DNA from: Trifolium pratense | Lineage: Eukaryota > Streptophyta > Magnoliopsida > Fabales > Fabaceae | Assembly: GCF_020283565.1 (NCBI RefSeq) | Contig: NC_060063.1 | Span: 48,630,856-48,694,855, forward strand | DNA length: 64,000 nucleotides | Direction: 5' to 3' | Part shown: positions 44,135-56,738 of the stretch, in pieces | Layout: the number at the start of each line of letters is the position of its first letter | Numbering within the stretch: position 1 is the stretch's first letter | The notes under the pieces: model-generated | What the model was told of the DNA's origin: nothing | The model's database searches: none | The model's input: the letters and a program-made list of their open reading frames with translations, nothing else | Position numbers and translations under genes: made by a program

Positions 44135-45924
44135 ATGAGTTCCGCTGGTGACCTCCTCAGTGTCGAACCTCTCGAACTCACTTTCCCCTGTCAGTTTCCG
44201 ATCTCTCTCTTTCTCTTCTTCTAGGGTTTCAAATTTCAACAACACGATTTTGAATTTTCATTTTCATTTTCATTTTCTTCTGCTGCAGTTGAGCTGAAGA
44301 AGCAGATCTCGTGTTCTCTTCAATTGTCTAATAAGACTGATAGCTATGTAGCTTTCAAGGTAACACAATTTCCATTTTCAGTTCATTTTTTAGTTTCACT
44401 TTTGCTTCTATTGTAGTAATTTTTAAGATCTGTTAATTTTATATTAGCGATTAGTGTTGTTGTTATTTGTTAAGTTAATGTGATTAAGTAAGTGATTTCA
44501 GTTTGCAACTGTTAGTTATTTCGCAATGTTGGATTGTATAGTAATAGAACGAATTTCGTCAATTTTTGTAGTTTTTTAGGGATGATAAATGCAAAATTTG
44601 TGTGTTTATTTTTTGTATTTTGATTTTTTTTTAGGTTAAAACAACTAATCCAAAGAAGTATTGTGTTCGTCCAAACACTGGAATTGTCATGCCAAGATCT
44701 ACCTGCGATGTTATGGGTACCGATACGATTATTCAGAATGCATATTAGTTTTATGTGTTGTTGTTGTTAATCAATTGTAAGGTTATATCTGTTTGTTTTT
44801 GTATAGTTACCATGCAAGCGCAAAAAGAAGCTCCGGTTGATATGCAATGCAAGGATAAGTTTCTTCTTCAGAGTGTAAAGACCAATGATGGTGTCAGTCC
44901 GAAAGATATCTCTGCAGATATGGTATGATTAACATGCTAGTTGCTGTTGCATTTTCATTTAATTTCTGTTTACGATTACAATGTGTGAAGTTACAAGATT
45001 TGTGCTATTTGGGATTGCCTAGTTCAACAAGGAGGCAGGGCATGTGGTTGAGGAGTGCAAATTGAGAGTGGTGTATGTATCTCCACCGCAACCACCATCT
45101 CCAGTTGCAGAGGGTTCTGAGGAAGGGTCGTCGCCTAGAGGGTCTGTTTCAGAAAATGGAAATGTCAATGGTCTTGACTTCTCACAAGTGAGTGCTTACT
45201 TGTCCTGTTTTAGGTGAATCTACATTTTTCCGTCCAAGGATATCGATTTAGATGTCTTTTTCTTGTTGGGATATTTCAGGGAACCAGAGGATTTGCCGAA
45301 CGAACCGAGGCTCAAGAAAAATCTGCAGAGGTATAGTAAAAAAACTCCTGTTTTATGTATTTGTTGTTTGTTATCATGCATGTTGATTTGTGGTGGTTAC
45401 CAGCTGTATTAATCGAATTCATGATATTGCTACTATAGAATATACACATGAATTTTGTAGGAATGAATAAAATAGAATTTAATTTTCTCGTTCAATATTT
45501 TAAAGATACTATCATGTGTATATCAAACTGCTTTGCAACTTTTTTCTTGACTGGGTGTTATTTTTCTTGCTTTTTCCCCCCACTTGGAAGCCTAGGTGCA
45601 TTTGATCTTATGGTCTCGAATTTCTGTTACCTTGTAGAAATATGAAAATAAGTTGGGATTTCTAGTGTGCATCATGCATTCCGCACAAGAATTACTCTTT
45701 TACATGTTTGACCATGGTTGTTAAGATCTATAGTTAAATCGTGAGATCGCACGATCTTACGTGTTGGGGGTGAGCCACCGTGCTGGAGCGGTTGGAAGAT
45801 CCCAAGAATGGATGAACGCGTGAAAGCGCAGAGAAACATCGTGAGATCGTGAAATCAGAGATCTTCCACGCGTTCTGAGCGTATTGGGTTTATAAAGTTG
45901 CAACCCGTTTCGCCCCGACCCGTT

Positions 45925-46014
<90 letters not shown>

Positions 46015-49000
46015 CCCGGTTCAAATTACACTGCCCGACCCGAAAACGAACCGCTTCATCTAAAAAGCTGCTCGTTGTGCATCGAAACCTGATTACGTGG
46101 GGAAAAGGAACGATTTCACCTATAAACATGATTGCATATCAAAAAAATCCTATGGAACTGGGAATTTTGAATCGAGCCTTGCATCCCTATCTCTATTCAT
46201 CAACCGTATCACTAATTTCATTAATGGTTGCTAATTATTCAATCGTCTTCTATAAATTCTCTTCATCTCTATGAACTATTCTCATCTCTTCAACCTCTCA
46301 GAACTGCACTTGCTCATATTTGCAATTCTTCTTATTTCCTTTCAAATTTTCAATCATAGTTTGATGAATTAGGGGTTTTTAAGTTTAAGAGTATAAGTTT
46401 TTAAGTTTTTATGTTTAAGAGTCGATGTTCTAGTTTTAAGTTTAAGAGTCTAAGTTATTTTTCTATGTTCTAGTTTTTAAGTCTAAGCTATTTTGGTTAT
46501 GTTAAAGATTATTGAAGTTTTTTATGTTTAAGATTATGTTTAATAGTAATGAAGTTTTTATGTTTAAGAAAATTTGTGGGATCTTACGATCCTTGTTACG
46601 ATCCTACGATCTACGATCTTTCTATACCCCCAACGATCTTTAGTGGGATCTCGATCCTGACAACCATGACTTGTATTAAGTAAGTACTTCTGTAAAATAT
46701 ACAATGTTGATAATAATTGTACAACAATTTTATGAAATTTGTCTTGTTCTGGAGTTTCGTAACTACAATAAGCATACACAATGCTATCTATTACAGTTTC
46801 AAATTCTCAATACATATGCAAGCATATGTTAAACACACAAAAAAAAACCCTTAGATATTTTGAAGTAGAACAAAGGCAATTTTGTAGTAACTGACATAGG
46901 TTGGAATTGGATCACATCTAAAAGGACCCAATCACATCCATACATCACCTGTATATAACAAATCCATCACCAAAATCATAATGCCACACTCTTTATTTCA
47001 CAAACTATCATTCAAACCCCCTTTTCCCTCATATATAGCAATATGTACAACAACCTAAGCTATTATGTTTATAAGAACTGGATAGAAAAAGGCAATTGAA
47101 TTGATATTTCATTGGAGAATCACAATGATAGGTACCTTACATGTACATGTAGGCCCAGTTGTCCAAGGCCCTCTTAGAGTCACCCAAAGAGGGAAATTAG
47201 AGAAACGGGTATAGTTGGTTATGGGGAGAGTAAAAGGTTAGTTTGTTAAAGAGAGTGGAGGATAGAATCTTGTGGTATCTCGGATAATCATTGAGTTGGT
47301 TATGGGCGGGGAACATTTTGTTCTCTTAAAATAGCTCTCTAAGCAGTAGCGATACCCATTCCTCTATAATTTCTTCAATTATCTAATATAACACTCTTCT
47401 CATCCATTACTGAATTGTTTTTTCTTCGATTAATGTGGACTGTTATTTCTGGGTTCCTATGACATAATTCCCGGTTTCGGTATCAGTGGGTGTAACTGTA
47501 CTAGGCTAGGATAGAAGTTACAACAAACAGTTTTAGGATACTGGCTCTTCCACAATAATTACCACACTCGATGTCTTTCTCCCCGGCTATCTCCTTTTAT
47601 TCTATTCCCAACTAACTATCACAGCTAACCATGAACAGTACAACCCTTAGTATTTGAGAAACCTAATACTCCTTTTAATTATCTTCCCTTCCAACTACCA
47701 TAGCTAACTGTGAATGGTACAACTAGTACTCTCTCACAACAATGATCACACTGAGTGCCTTTCTCTCCTCCCTCTCATCTCATAAATCTCTTCCCCCGGC
47801 AACTATCACAACTAACTAACTAACTAACTGTTGATTAGCTGTTCCGTTACACTTTCTAACTGTCTTTCAACTAACTGAAAGGCTGGGATCCTTTGCTCTC
47901 CATCTATTACTCCTAATATGCCCCCCAATACCTATCCTTCTAAAAAAAGAGCCACAAAGCCAAGGAATGTTCCTTGAATGCTGACTGCAGGCTCCCAGCT
48001 ATGTCCCTTGAATTTTCTGTAAGGGTATATGTTTGGATAAAGGGTTTTGAATGGCCAAGTCTAATGTTTTGGTATATATTTGGGATTTAGTTTTTTTTTG
48101 AAAGAATAACTTGATAAGCCCTCCCCTCCATAATCCTCCATTCAAACATACCCTCAGGATATGTTTGGTTCAAACAAGGGGAGGGGGATGAAGGATTCGT
48201 GAGATGTCCTATTTAGTTGAGGGGAGGGATTTCAAGGAAGGGAAAATGCTACTTTGCATTTTAAACCCTGGTAACATTTTGCGACATTTACTGTAAGGTT
48301 ATTTTAGCCAATGCCTCTAGGATTTTATAAAGGCACATCCTCTCTATTCAAATTCCCTGATATTGCAATATTGAAGGGAATTAAAATTGAGCTGGGAGAG
48401 ATTTAATGTTTCTGATGATAGTTCTCCCTGTCTCATAAAAACTTCCTATTTGGGTTGTTCGCGGTTCTTAAGAAAATGGTTAGTTGTGTTGATTTTAATA
48501 ATAAAATTAGTAGTATCATTTACTAAAACACCCTTATTAATTGTAGTTAGTGGAGTGAAAGTCAATAAATAAGGGTGCATTAGTGGAAAGATATAATAAA
48601 TGTTGCATTGATATTCTAAATTGACAATTAGTTTGAGACAAAGAGAAAGTGCAAATGAGACACTTTTTATGAGACGGAGGTAGTAGTAAATAGTGGCTTA
48701 GAGATTTCTTGCTCTGTCAAAAACTCATTGTTATTAATTCAGTAAATTTTCAGTTTCAAAATGTCCTTTTTTCTGTTTCCCCATACAAGTTACAGTCGTT
48801 GCCTGTATTCCATTTCCAGTTGTGTATGTACCTATAGCATGAGAAAAAGCATAGTTGTTCCAACTTCCAAATATGAATTTTATAATTTTATTTTCAATCT
48901 ACAAAAGTGTTGTGAAATAACATCTAGATGCTTTGATCATGGTTGTCAGGATCGAGATCCCACTAAAGATCGTTGGGGTATAGAAAAATCGTAGATCGTA

Positions 49001-50753
49001 GGATCGTAAGATCCCACAAATTTTCTTAAACATAAAAACTTCATAAATATTAAACATAATCTTAAACATAAAAAACTTCAATAATCTTTAACATAACCAA
49101 AATAGCTTAGACTTAAAAACTAGAATATAGAAAAATAACTTGGACTCTTAAACTTAAAACTAGAACATCGACTCTTAAACATAAAAACTTAAAAACTTAT
49201 ACTCTTAAACTTAAAAACCCCTAATTCATCAAACTATGATTGAAAATTTGAAAGGAAATAAGAAGAATTGCAAATATGAGCAAGTGCAGTTCTGAGAGGT
49301 TGAAGAGATGAGAATAGTTCTATAGAGATGAAGAGAATTTATAGAAGAGACTGAACTAGGGAATACGATTGAATAATTAACAACCATTAATGAAATTAGT
49401 GATACAGTTGATGAATAGAGATAGGGATGCAAGGCTCGATTCAAAATTCCTAGTTCCATAAGATTTTTTTGATACGCAATCATGTTTATAGGTGAAGCCG
49501 CTCCTTTTCCCCACGTAATCAGGTTTCGATGCACAATGAGCAGCTTTTTAGGTGAAGCGGTTCGTTTTCGGGTCGGGGCAGTGTAATTTGAACCGGGTAA
49601 AAAAACACATCAATCGGGGCGAAACGGGTTGAAACTTTATAAACCCAATACGCTCAGAACGCGTGGAAGATCTCTGATTTCACGATCTCACGATGTTTCT
49701 CTGCGCTTTCACGCGTTCATCCATTCTTGCGATCTTCCAACCACTCCAGCACGGTGGCTCACCCCCCAACACGTAAGATCGCGCGATCTCAAGATTTAAC
49801 TATAGATCTTTACAACCATGGCTTTGATATCTCTTTTTGCTCCCAACTTTAAAACTCGAAAAGTTGTTTTCTCCTAGTTGGTACTCGGTATAATTTTTTT
49901 TTCCGTACTTATGTCTAGTGATTTGCCTAATCATGGTTTTAGTCCCTATAAAGATGCTTTTTGAAATTAGTTTTTATTTGAATTTTATTCTTTTGCAATC
50001 TTTACATTCTATTAAATTAACATGGACTCAATGACTAAAGTTCAATTTGGGATTAGTTTTAAAAACACCCACATTTTAGAAGGCCCGATACATATTGAAG
50101 CATTTCACATTTTTCTGTTAGAAGGCCCAATACATATTGAAGCATTTGACGTTTTCCTGTGAGATCAAAGCTGATGGATAGTTTCACGGTTTAAATATCC
50201 ACAAGAAGGGTTGTTTACTTGATGTATGACTTATTGACCATAGATTAAAACTATATGGCGACTGTGTTTTGATTATATTTGCTTTGTTGCAGGCAAGAGC
50301 TCTTATCTCAAGGCTGACTGAAGAAAAGAATAATGCAATTCAACAAACTAGCAGGCTCCGCCAGGAACTGGTGAGTATTTCACTATACATATTCTATGTA
50401 TACTTCGTTGTTTCATCACTTTATGTTGAGACTACAGTCTTCCGGGATTTTTAGTCTGAATAAGGATGAAATTTGTTTTCGATAGAAATGTCTATGGTGA
50501 TTGGTGATTGAACAATAGAGAATCTGCCATTTGTTTTCTTTTGAGCTGAGACATGAACTTTAATTTCTGCTACAGCCATTAACTGATTCTGTCAATGTTA
50601 GTTATGGACATGAAACATTTATTGAATGAATTTATTAATTACTTGTAGGAGTTGCTGAAGCGTGAAGGAAACAAAAATCGTGGCGGAGTGTCATTTATCA
50701 TTGTCATATTAATCGGCTTACTTGGCATAATCATGGGGTATCTCATGAAATAG
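44135..50753 (+). CDS. VAP27: VAP27-type vesicle-associated membrane protein
   Basis: ER-anchored protein of the VAP family, which tethers the ER to plasma membrane and other organelles by binding FFAT-type motifs. CDS = join(44135..44189, 44289..44359, 44635..44716, 44807..44922, 45023..45187, 45280..45330, 50293..50370, 50649..50753): 8 exons, 240 residues, all GT/AG and in frame. The MSP domain occupies about residues 8-130 (LSVEPLELTFPFELKKQISC; NKTDSYVAFKVKTTNPKKY; CVRPNTGIVMPRSTCDV). A Ser/Gly-rich linker, a coiled coil (SRLTEEKNNAIQQTSRLRQE) and a C-terminal tail anchor (GVSFIIVILIGLLGIIMGYL) follow. Intron 6 is 4.96 kb because of repeat insertions, yet its splice sites are intact. Which VAP27 paralogue it is cannot be told. 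Confidence 0.95.
45713..46668. mobile_element. TIR element, copy A, in VAP27 intron 6
   Basis: Termini CATGGTTGTTAAGATC and GATCCTGACAACCATG are near-perfect inverted repeats. The 956-bp body is homologous in opposite orientation to 48938-49820. It contains a long (AT)n tract (45928-46012) and no transposase. The family is probably hAT-like from the 8-bp duplication of copy B. Here the flanks (TGTTTGAC, ACTTGTAT) do not match. Confidence 0.8.
45928..46012. repeat. (AT)n microsatellite
   Basis: Over 80 bases of uninterrupted AT dinucleotides inside copy A; copy B lacks the expansion. Confidence 0.98.
46669..48421. other. VAP27 intron 6 interior, repeat-derived
   Basis: A part near 47127-47500 looks like a degenerate LTR (TGATAGGTACCTTACATG at the start; GGTTTCGGTATCAGTGGG, similar to a tRNA-Met primer site, near 47473). 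A CTAA-type short repeat (47812-47830) and phrases like ATATGTTTGGTTCAAACA also occur. No gene frame was found. Confidence 0.35.
48422..48682. mobile_element. Stowaway-like MITE, degenerate
   Basis: Left end CTCCCTGTCTCATAAAAA and right end TTTTTATGAGACGGAGGTAG are inverted copies of the common CTCCCTCCGTCTCATAAAAA start, flanked by TA-containing sequence. About 260 bp, no coding potential. Confidence 0.65.
48938..49820. mobile_element. TIR element, copy B (inverted), in VAP27 intron 6
   Basis: Termini CATGGTTGTCAGGATC and CTTTACAACCATG, flanked by the exact 8-bp duplication GCTTTGAT (48930-48937, 49821-49828), which points to hAT-type insertion. Its sequence is the reverse complement of copy A (45713-46668) over nearly its whole length, apart from the AT expansion and point changes. 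No transposase. Confidence 0.88.
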
Positions 50754-51061
50754 ACCTAAGCATTTGCACTGTTTGATTTCACCATAGATTTTCACCGTTC
50801 CTGACTGTTCAAGCAATTGTGATGAAAGTTAAAGTAGATCAATTCATCTGGTGTTGGTTCTTTTTATTTTTGCTTGTAATTTTGGAAGTAGAGTACTTTA
50901 GGGGAAGTTTGTGGGTCTATTGTTACTCTCAATGTGAACTAACTCATGCTTTGGGTGACATGCATTCTTTTTGTAACTTAAGAGGAAAAGTTTGTTGTTA
51001 CTTTTGTGATTCATATAGCGGCTACATCGTAATATCAAGTTGTCAACACTACCACAAATAA

Positions 51062-51127
<66 letters not shown>

Positions 51128-53010
51128 CCTCCCTCCCTGTAACCATTTTTTTTGTCATTGATTGTAGTGAGTATTGCTTCCTCTCATCTTCGTGTGCGAG
51201 TTGTTCACTTTAGAGTAAAGTAATTGATAACCAACCAAGTGATTTATATTATATGTACATGCAAAATAAATCATAAATGTTAAAATATTACTCTAATTCT
51301 CACTTTATTAACTATTTACTTTAGAGGAGCGAAACCCCTGGTTTTTCAGCCTCTTTGGATTTTATGCAGTTAGTTTAATCTTGTGGTATGCTAGAAAGAA
51401 AGAACAAATAGAGCCTTATAATTTGAAACTTGTAGCTGCCAGGATTTACTCTTTGTTACATTTATGTTTGTCAAATTGAGTAAAACAGGCAATCGAGGAT
51501 TTGGGTGGATCGTTGGCACTCTTCGGGGTGCTGCTTCTAAAGGTTTTATATTGTATGTTTGAATGTGCCATGAAATCTCCCTTTAAAGTTACTTCATTCT
51601 TACCAACATCTATTGTGTACTCTGTCAACCCTGCATATTTAGTTTAAACGAGCAAGTTGAAACATCAAATATACTTTACTTTCTTAACATGTTAATGAAA
51701 CCTTGTGACATGCCTAAGAACACTTCAACGAGATGGTACAAGTCTATTGTATCTTAATCAAAATCCTCAAGTTTGAACTTTGAGAATGAAACAACCAACA
51801 AAGTTAAACTAATGATAGGGATCTTAGTCAAATATGTGGTCTACCATACTCTAGTTTGCAATGCTCAATTTATACAACAACAAAAAACTTGGGACATCGA
51901 CTGCCAAAGTGATTATAAACTTAGAATATCTATTATACAGTTTGGAATCTTACTGGTCATTTTTGAGACAACTCTGGAAACTCTTTCTTGACAACCATTA
52001 CACCTCATATTTGCCGCTATCACCACAACTTGAAACTGCTTTACAAAACATTACAAAATAAAATTAAAGCATTGAACTTGACACAACTACAACTATCTAT
52101 TGTGTGATATATCAAAATAACTTGTTATTGTAAGAATTACAACAATTGATTCACTAGCAAGCAAGAAGGAGAAGAAAACAGGAAAAAAATATGATTCATA
52201 ATGGATTTTATTGTATTAACAATCATTCATCTCAGGTAATAATAAAAAAAATCAAATGGCAAGAGATATATAATAGTAAGATTTTTGGATTAAAACAATA
52301 TATAGAGATTGAATTAAAAAGAAAATAGTGTTATTAAACCTACCGTGGGGAGTGTCAAGTTCTCTAAGTATAAAAGAGAACGGTTATCATTTTCATTTGT
52401 AGAGGCCATAGCCATAGCCCATATGATTTATCTATAAGCTTTGCTTCTCTCATCTCATATTTAAACTTTCTGTATTAGGAATTTGTCTAGTTTGATTATG
52501 TCATGTGTGAATATACAATTTTCAAGTTGATCTTGTTTGAATTATTCATCTAACTTGTTATATGTAAAGGTTGGCATTACAAGCACATTTCTCCTCAAAA
52601 TAAAATAAAGTGATAATAACAAGCATCTAAAATAAATTTAATTTAAACATAAGAGATGCACGTTTCAACAACTATCAAATTCAAAAGCAGACTTTTAGGT
52701 TTTGATATTACTTGGTCTCCTAAAGAATAAAATGTGTTTATGAGATTAAATTATATAGATGGATATTTAAACGAGAAACCTAATGGAAGTCTTAAAATAC
52801 TAGTTATATATGTGAGATACCAATTAAAAGACTATAATGGAAAATATTTATTTTATTTACCATAGTGATTCCAAAAGTCATTGTAAATATGTTTATCGTT
52901 AGACATAAAAAATAATTGGGAAACCATCGAAGTGCAATCAACCTGTTTATTTTAAAGAAATTCATTGAACAAACCAATAGTATAAACTTGTAGAATTTGA
53001 CTTTGGAGAT
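50754..53010. other. VAP27 3-prime flank and intergenic
   Basis: The first few hundred bases should be the VAP27 3-prime UTR. A (TC)n microsatellite runs from 51064 to 51122, then CCCT repeats to 51136. No gene was recognised in the rest. Confidence 0.4.
51064..51136. repeat. (TC)n microsatellite
   Basis: About 29 TC units followed by three CCCT units, roughly 300 bases after the VAP27 stop codon and possibly transcribed in its 3-prime UTR. Confidence 0.97.
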
Positions 53011-53096
53011 GCCTTGGTGGTGAAATGGTAGACACGCGGCGAGACTCAAAATCTCGTGCTAAACAGCGTGGAGGTTCGAGTCCTCTTCAATGTATA
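53011..53096 (+). pseudogene. plastid-like trnL-CAA relic
   Basis: GCCTTGGTGGTGAAATGGTAG starts a tRNA-Leu-like cloverleaf. The anticodon arm GACT-CAAAATC has a CAA anticodon, then come a long variable arm and GGTTCGAGTCC (T arm). The wording is that of plastid trnL-CAA. There are three extra bases in ACGCGGCGAGACT. The 3-prime acceptor strand reads CAATGT where CAAGGC is expected, so the acceptor stem cannot pair. I infer a nuclear plastid-DNA insertion that is not functional. Confidence 0.75.
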
Positions 53097-54357
53097 ATAT
53101 TGAGATCTCTCGTTGAATTGGACTTTTATGAAATCTCTAAATTGGAAAGGGAAAAGAGGAAAACGCAAAAAGATGTGTCATTTAGTCCTTATGGATTTCT
53201 CAACTCTCAAGTTATTTTTACCCATTTTCGATATTAATTTCTCTTCATGAAGCAATGGAGTTCTGTACTATTATTGCCAACCACAACGAGAATGCAAATA
53301 TTCAAGGCATTTAAATATCGACAAGTAGCTGCATTAACATAATCCTTTCAAACAAACAACTGCATTATTCTCATAAAGACGATTTCTTCACATACAAGGC
53401 AATGATTAAATTTTTGTTCAGTATGCATTTCACCTAGCACATGCTAAAGAAACTCCACCAATCCAAGAAGTAATAAGTTAAACAAATGAGAAATTGAACT
53501 CTTCATTTTCATTAGGTAACACATTTGATCTTGACCATATTACAGAACAAGGACATATATATCGTAGATACAAACTATGGATTCATCATCGCACTCGAAC
53601 CACCTTGTATATAATATGTCACAATATTCTCAACGAGTCAGAGGAGGGATGGGAGACGATGCTTGCGCAAATTTCCAATAAATTTACAGGAATGTAGCCA
53701 GCACAATTCCCATATGAAGAAGGAAAAATCCCGGGAGATCACAAAGTGCAGCACCCTTGACTCAATCATCTCCTGTAAAGTCATAGAATATGTTCTTTCA
53801 TCAAACAAAGTAATGAATAAAAGAAACCAATCCCTTTGTTAATTAAAAAATTCAGCTATAACATGCATTTTTCAACTATCGTCAATCTGGTGTCAACATC
53901 TTCACTTTTCATTAAGTTCTATAATTCTTATTAGTGCAAGTAGCAAACCAGCTTTGCTTTGATTTAAACGTTTGCATCGATAACTGCTAAGTCTATCAAC
54001 AGTTGTATTAGTTATGACTAGGAATTTGCCACCCATTGTCTACTAATTCAAGCATCGGAGAGTTATGTTATGGGCACTCACTCTGCAGTAAAACTGTAAA
54101 CTGCGGAACCTAACTTAAACCCAAAACTACAGGCAACCAAGAGACACTCGATAAATTTTGGCATTTGCTTTCTACAACATTCCAGTTACTGAAAAAATTT
54201 GATTAATACTTCAAGTGAACAAAACAAATGCAATAAGGCAGTAAGTAAGTGAACAAAACAAATGCAATAGCTATTTATAAAGAATACTAGGTTCATTTCT
54301 TGCAAATTTAGCACATAACAACTTGTGTATATAATAATGATTTTTTTTTTAATTGCA
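53097..54357. other. intergenic, no gene recognised
   Basis: May include more plastid-derived bases at the start. Nothing else could be assigned. Confidence 0.3.
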
Positions 54358-54985
54358 GCTAAGTGGTGGAAGACTTATGAAGCAGACACTCCACATTTGC
54401 AACTATTGGCCATTAAGTATTGAGTTTGACATGTAGTGCTTCAGACACAACTGGAGTACTTTTGAGCATGTAAGTATTAAACTTAACTAACATTATTAGA
54501 GTATCTTACAATGTGGGTTATCAAACTAACATTTAAATTATAATATATAGGTTCATTCATTCCAAAGAGAAGTAACCTTAATTATGAACAACACTGGGTT
54601 TTCATCAAGTATAATCAAGTTCTGAAAGAGCGATATGATTGTCGTGATTGTTAACAATAGAGAAACAAAGAGAAGAGAAAAGGTGGATAGAGTTTCAATA
54701 GAATGGGCAAAAGCTTATGATACAATAGTCACTCATACAATATATAGTAAATATAAAAGACTAAACTATCCTAAGCCCAATTATAACAAATGGCCCAATG
54801 ATATAAGCTCGAACTATTATCTAACAGTGATAAGATTGATCCAATTGTTTTGAATGATGTTAATTATAACACTGAATATCTATTGGGGGAAGATGGTGAA
54901 CCCAATTGGTTTATGAAAATGGTGATTTAACTTCGACTCAAGTTGCCGATGCAAGTGGGGCTAATTATGACTTTTGATTTATGAA
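54358..54985 (+). pseudogene. hAT transposase C-terminal relic
   Basis: After the phrase TTGCAG the plus strand reads WWKTYEADTPHLQLLAIKY, then in a shifted frame LSLTCSASDTTGVLLSM, then HSKRSNLNYEQHWVFIKYNQ and LKERYDCRDC. After about 170 unrelated bases it resumes with DPIVLNDVNYNTEYLLGEDG. This order (WW..YG...P.LQ.LA, LS..CS.SGCERNWS, HSKKRNRL, YDxRD) is the hAT dimerisation region. Frameshifts and an insertion show it is dead. The interrupting piece (about 54650-54820) may be an LTR fragment. Confidence 0.75.
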
Positions 54986-55648
54986 TGTTTCATGGGCTAA
55001 GTTATTTGTCCAAAAATTGATCAAATAGAGGTCATTCCGCTATCCCACTTTTGAGGTCAGCCGGTTCGCTCTGCACAGCTATCCAGGAGGCGGGATTGAC
55101 TACCTAGGCACCAATCTAAAATAAAATTTGACCAATACACCGTATCACAAACATTTAAACTCACATAACATAATCTTTTAAAAATAATCATCAGAGGGTA
55201 CCAAATATCCATAATCCACTAACCTACTTGAGGTTATTGGATATTGTGGCATTCGGCATATTAGGAACTTGTAAGTTGTAAGGGCCGAGCTATTATGCAA
55301 CTCATAATCACATAATTAAACTAAGGAACAACTACTAACGAGAACTGAGAGCTCAAAGTTGGAGGGTATTCATGCCTCTGAAGTCGGAACTAAAATAAAT
55401 CATATTCTATGTCACTGATTTCACAACCTAGTTCTAACATCACATATAGATAAGACCATGGCCTAATATGTAACAATCAAAACCACTTGATCAATCTATC
55501 TTCCCTTATACAAAACTATTGAACCAAAATTACATATCTTCCTAGTCAGTTTCAAATTTTCAATCACATAAAAATCAGAAACTATCACGAACAGCTTAAC
55601 AAAATCATATAAATCAAAATAAAGAGAAAACAAAATAAAAAATCATTT
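54986..55648. other. 3-prime flank of the LENG1-like gene
   Basis: No other gene is seen. A segment (55025-55130, CGCTCTGCACAGCTATCCAG) looks repeat-derived. Confidence 0.35.
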
Positions 55649-56368
55649 TCACCTGTTGTAGTATCTACTACTACCAAAAGCTTCTCTGCGGCTTTGCTTC
55701 GGGTGTCTCAACGCCATCTCCCTTTCCTTCTCTTTCCTCTCCCTTTCCAGCCTCTCTTCTCTCAACTCTTGCAATGTCTTCTTCCTCTTCTCACCCCTCC
55801 TATCACCACCATTATTTTCACCATTAACACCACCAACATCATCATCATTATCATTGAGTTTCTTATTTTGAACATACCAAGGCAATTGAACCCCTTTCCC
55901 AGCAATTCCATAACCTAACCTATACACCTCATCTTCAGGACCAACGGCGCGAATCGAAGACTCTCCAGGCTCTTTCCTCAACTTCAATTTCTTAGTCTTC
56001 ATCTTCAATTCCTCTTTTTCACCCTCAATATCTCTCTTCGGTACTCGAATCGGATCGAAAATCTTAATTCCTTCAAATAGGTTAATGTGACCTGGATCAC
56101 CTGCTTCTGCTTTAACTTCAACTTCAACTTCAGGTTCGACTTTAGGTTCGGTTTTAGGTTCAGGTTCGGGAATAGTCGGTGCCAAACCTCGAGAGGTACG
56201 GAGGCGCTCAAGACGGACCTCGGTATCGCGTTTTCGCGATTGTTCGCGTTTAATCTGCTCGTCTCTTGCGGCGGCTTCTTCGTCTTTTCGGACTTTCTCT
56301 CTGTTATCGAAATTGTAAACGTTCCAACGTTTCTGAGGGAGAATGTTCAAACCGCCATGGCCACCCAT
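55649..56368 (-). CDS. CIR_N-domain / LENG1-like nuclear protein
   Basis: Single-exon, 239-residue, highly charged protein. It begins MGGHGGLNILPQKRWNVYNF, the CIR N-terminal (Cir_N) signature seen in LENG1 and splicing- or corepressor-associated proteins. A Lys/Arg/Glu coiled coil follows, then a PEPEPKTEPKVEPEVEVEV repeat, the conserved LPWYVQNKK, and a long basic-acidic helix ending SRREAFGSSRYYNR. The first and last motifs are the parts shared with leukocyte receptor cluster member 1 homologues of plants and animals, so the protein looks complete. Likely nuclear, with a possible role near the spliceosome; the exact role is unknown. Start context GAAAAATGGG. Confidence 0.88.
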   Translation of the reverse strand: MGGHGGLNILPQKRWNVYNFDNREKVRKDEEAAARDEQIKREQSRKRDTEVRLERLRTSRGLAPTIPEPEPKTEPKVEPEVEVEVKAEAGDPGHINLFEGIKIFDPIRVPKRDIEGEKEELKMKTKKLKLRKEPGESSIRAVGPEDEVYRLGYGIAGKGVQLPWYVQNKKLNDNDDDVGGVNGENNGGDRRGEKRKKTLQELREERLERERKEKEREMALRHPKQSRREAFGSSRYYNR

Positions 56369-56738
56369 TTTTCAATTACTTTACGATTCACGAAAGCACA
56401 ATACGGGAATAAATTGGAAGAAAACTGGATATTGTTGAAGGCAAGAGTTTCGATTTTGTAGTTTGTGAATTGAATGAAGAACGAATTTGTGAATGCTCTC
56501 TGCAAAGAGGAAAGATATGCGGACCCTAACCTCACGAAGGAGCAAGATGACCAAAACGCATCATCGCACTCGCACCATTATTTATTTAAAAAAATAATGC
56601 TTAGGTGGCATTCAATTCTAATAAAAAAAAATCTTAATAAAAACTAAATTTATCGAGAATATATATAAGTTTATACAAATTTATGTTGTATTATATATAT
56701 ATATATATATACATACATAACTCATTAATTATGGAGCT
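56369..56738. other. LENG1-like gene promoter region
   Basis: Contains the 5-prime UTR and promoter of the minus-strand gene and an (AT)n tract (56691-56710). The MULE begins at 56748. Confidence 0.4.

Noticed and set aside
50898..51158. Minus-strand frame with poly-Arg-Glu
   Set aside because: Translation of the (TC)n microsatellite after VAP27.
53011..53096. Functional tRNA-Leu gene
   Set aside because: The acceptor stem does not pair and three bases are inserted, so it is called a relic.
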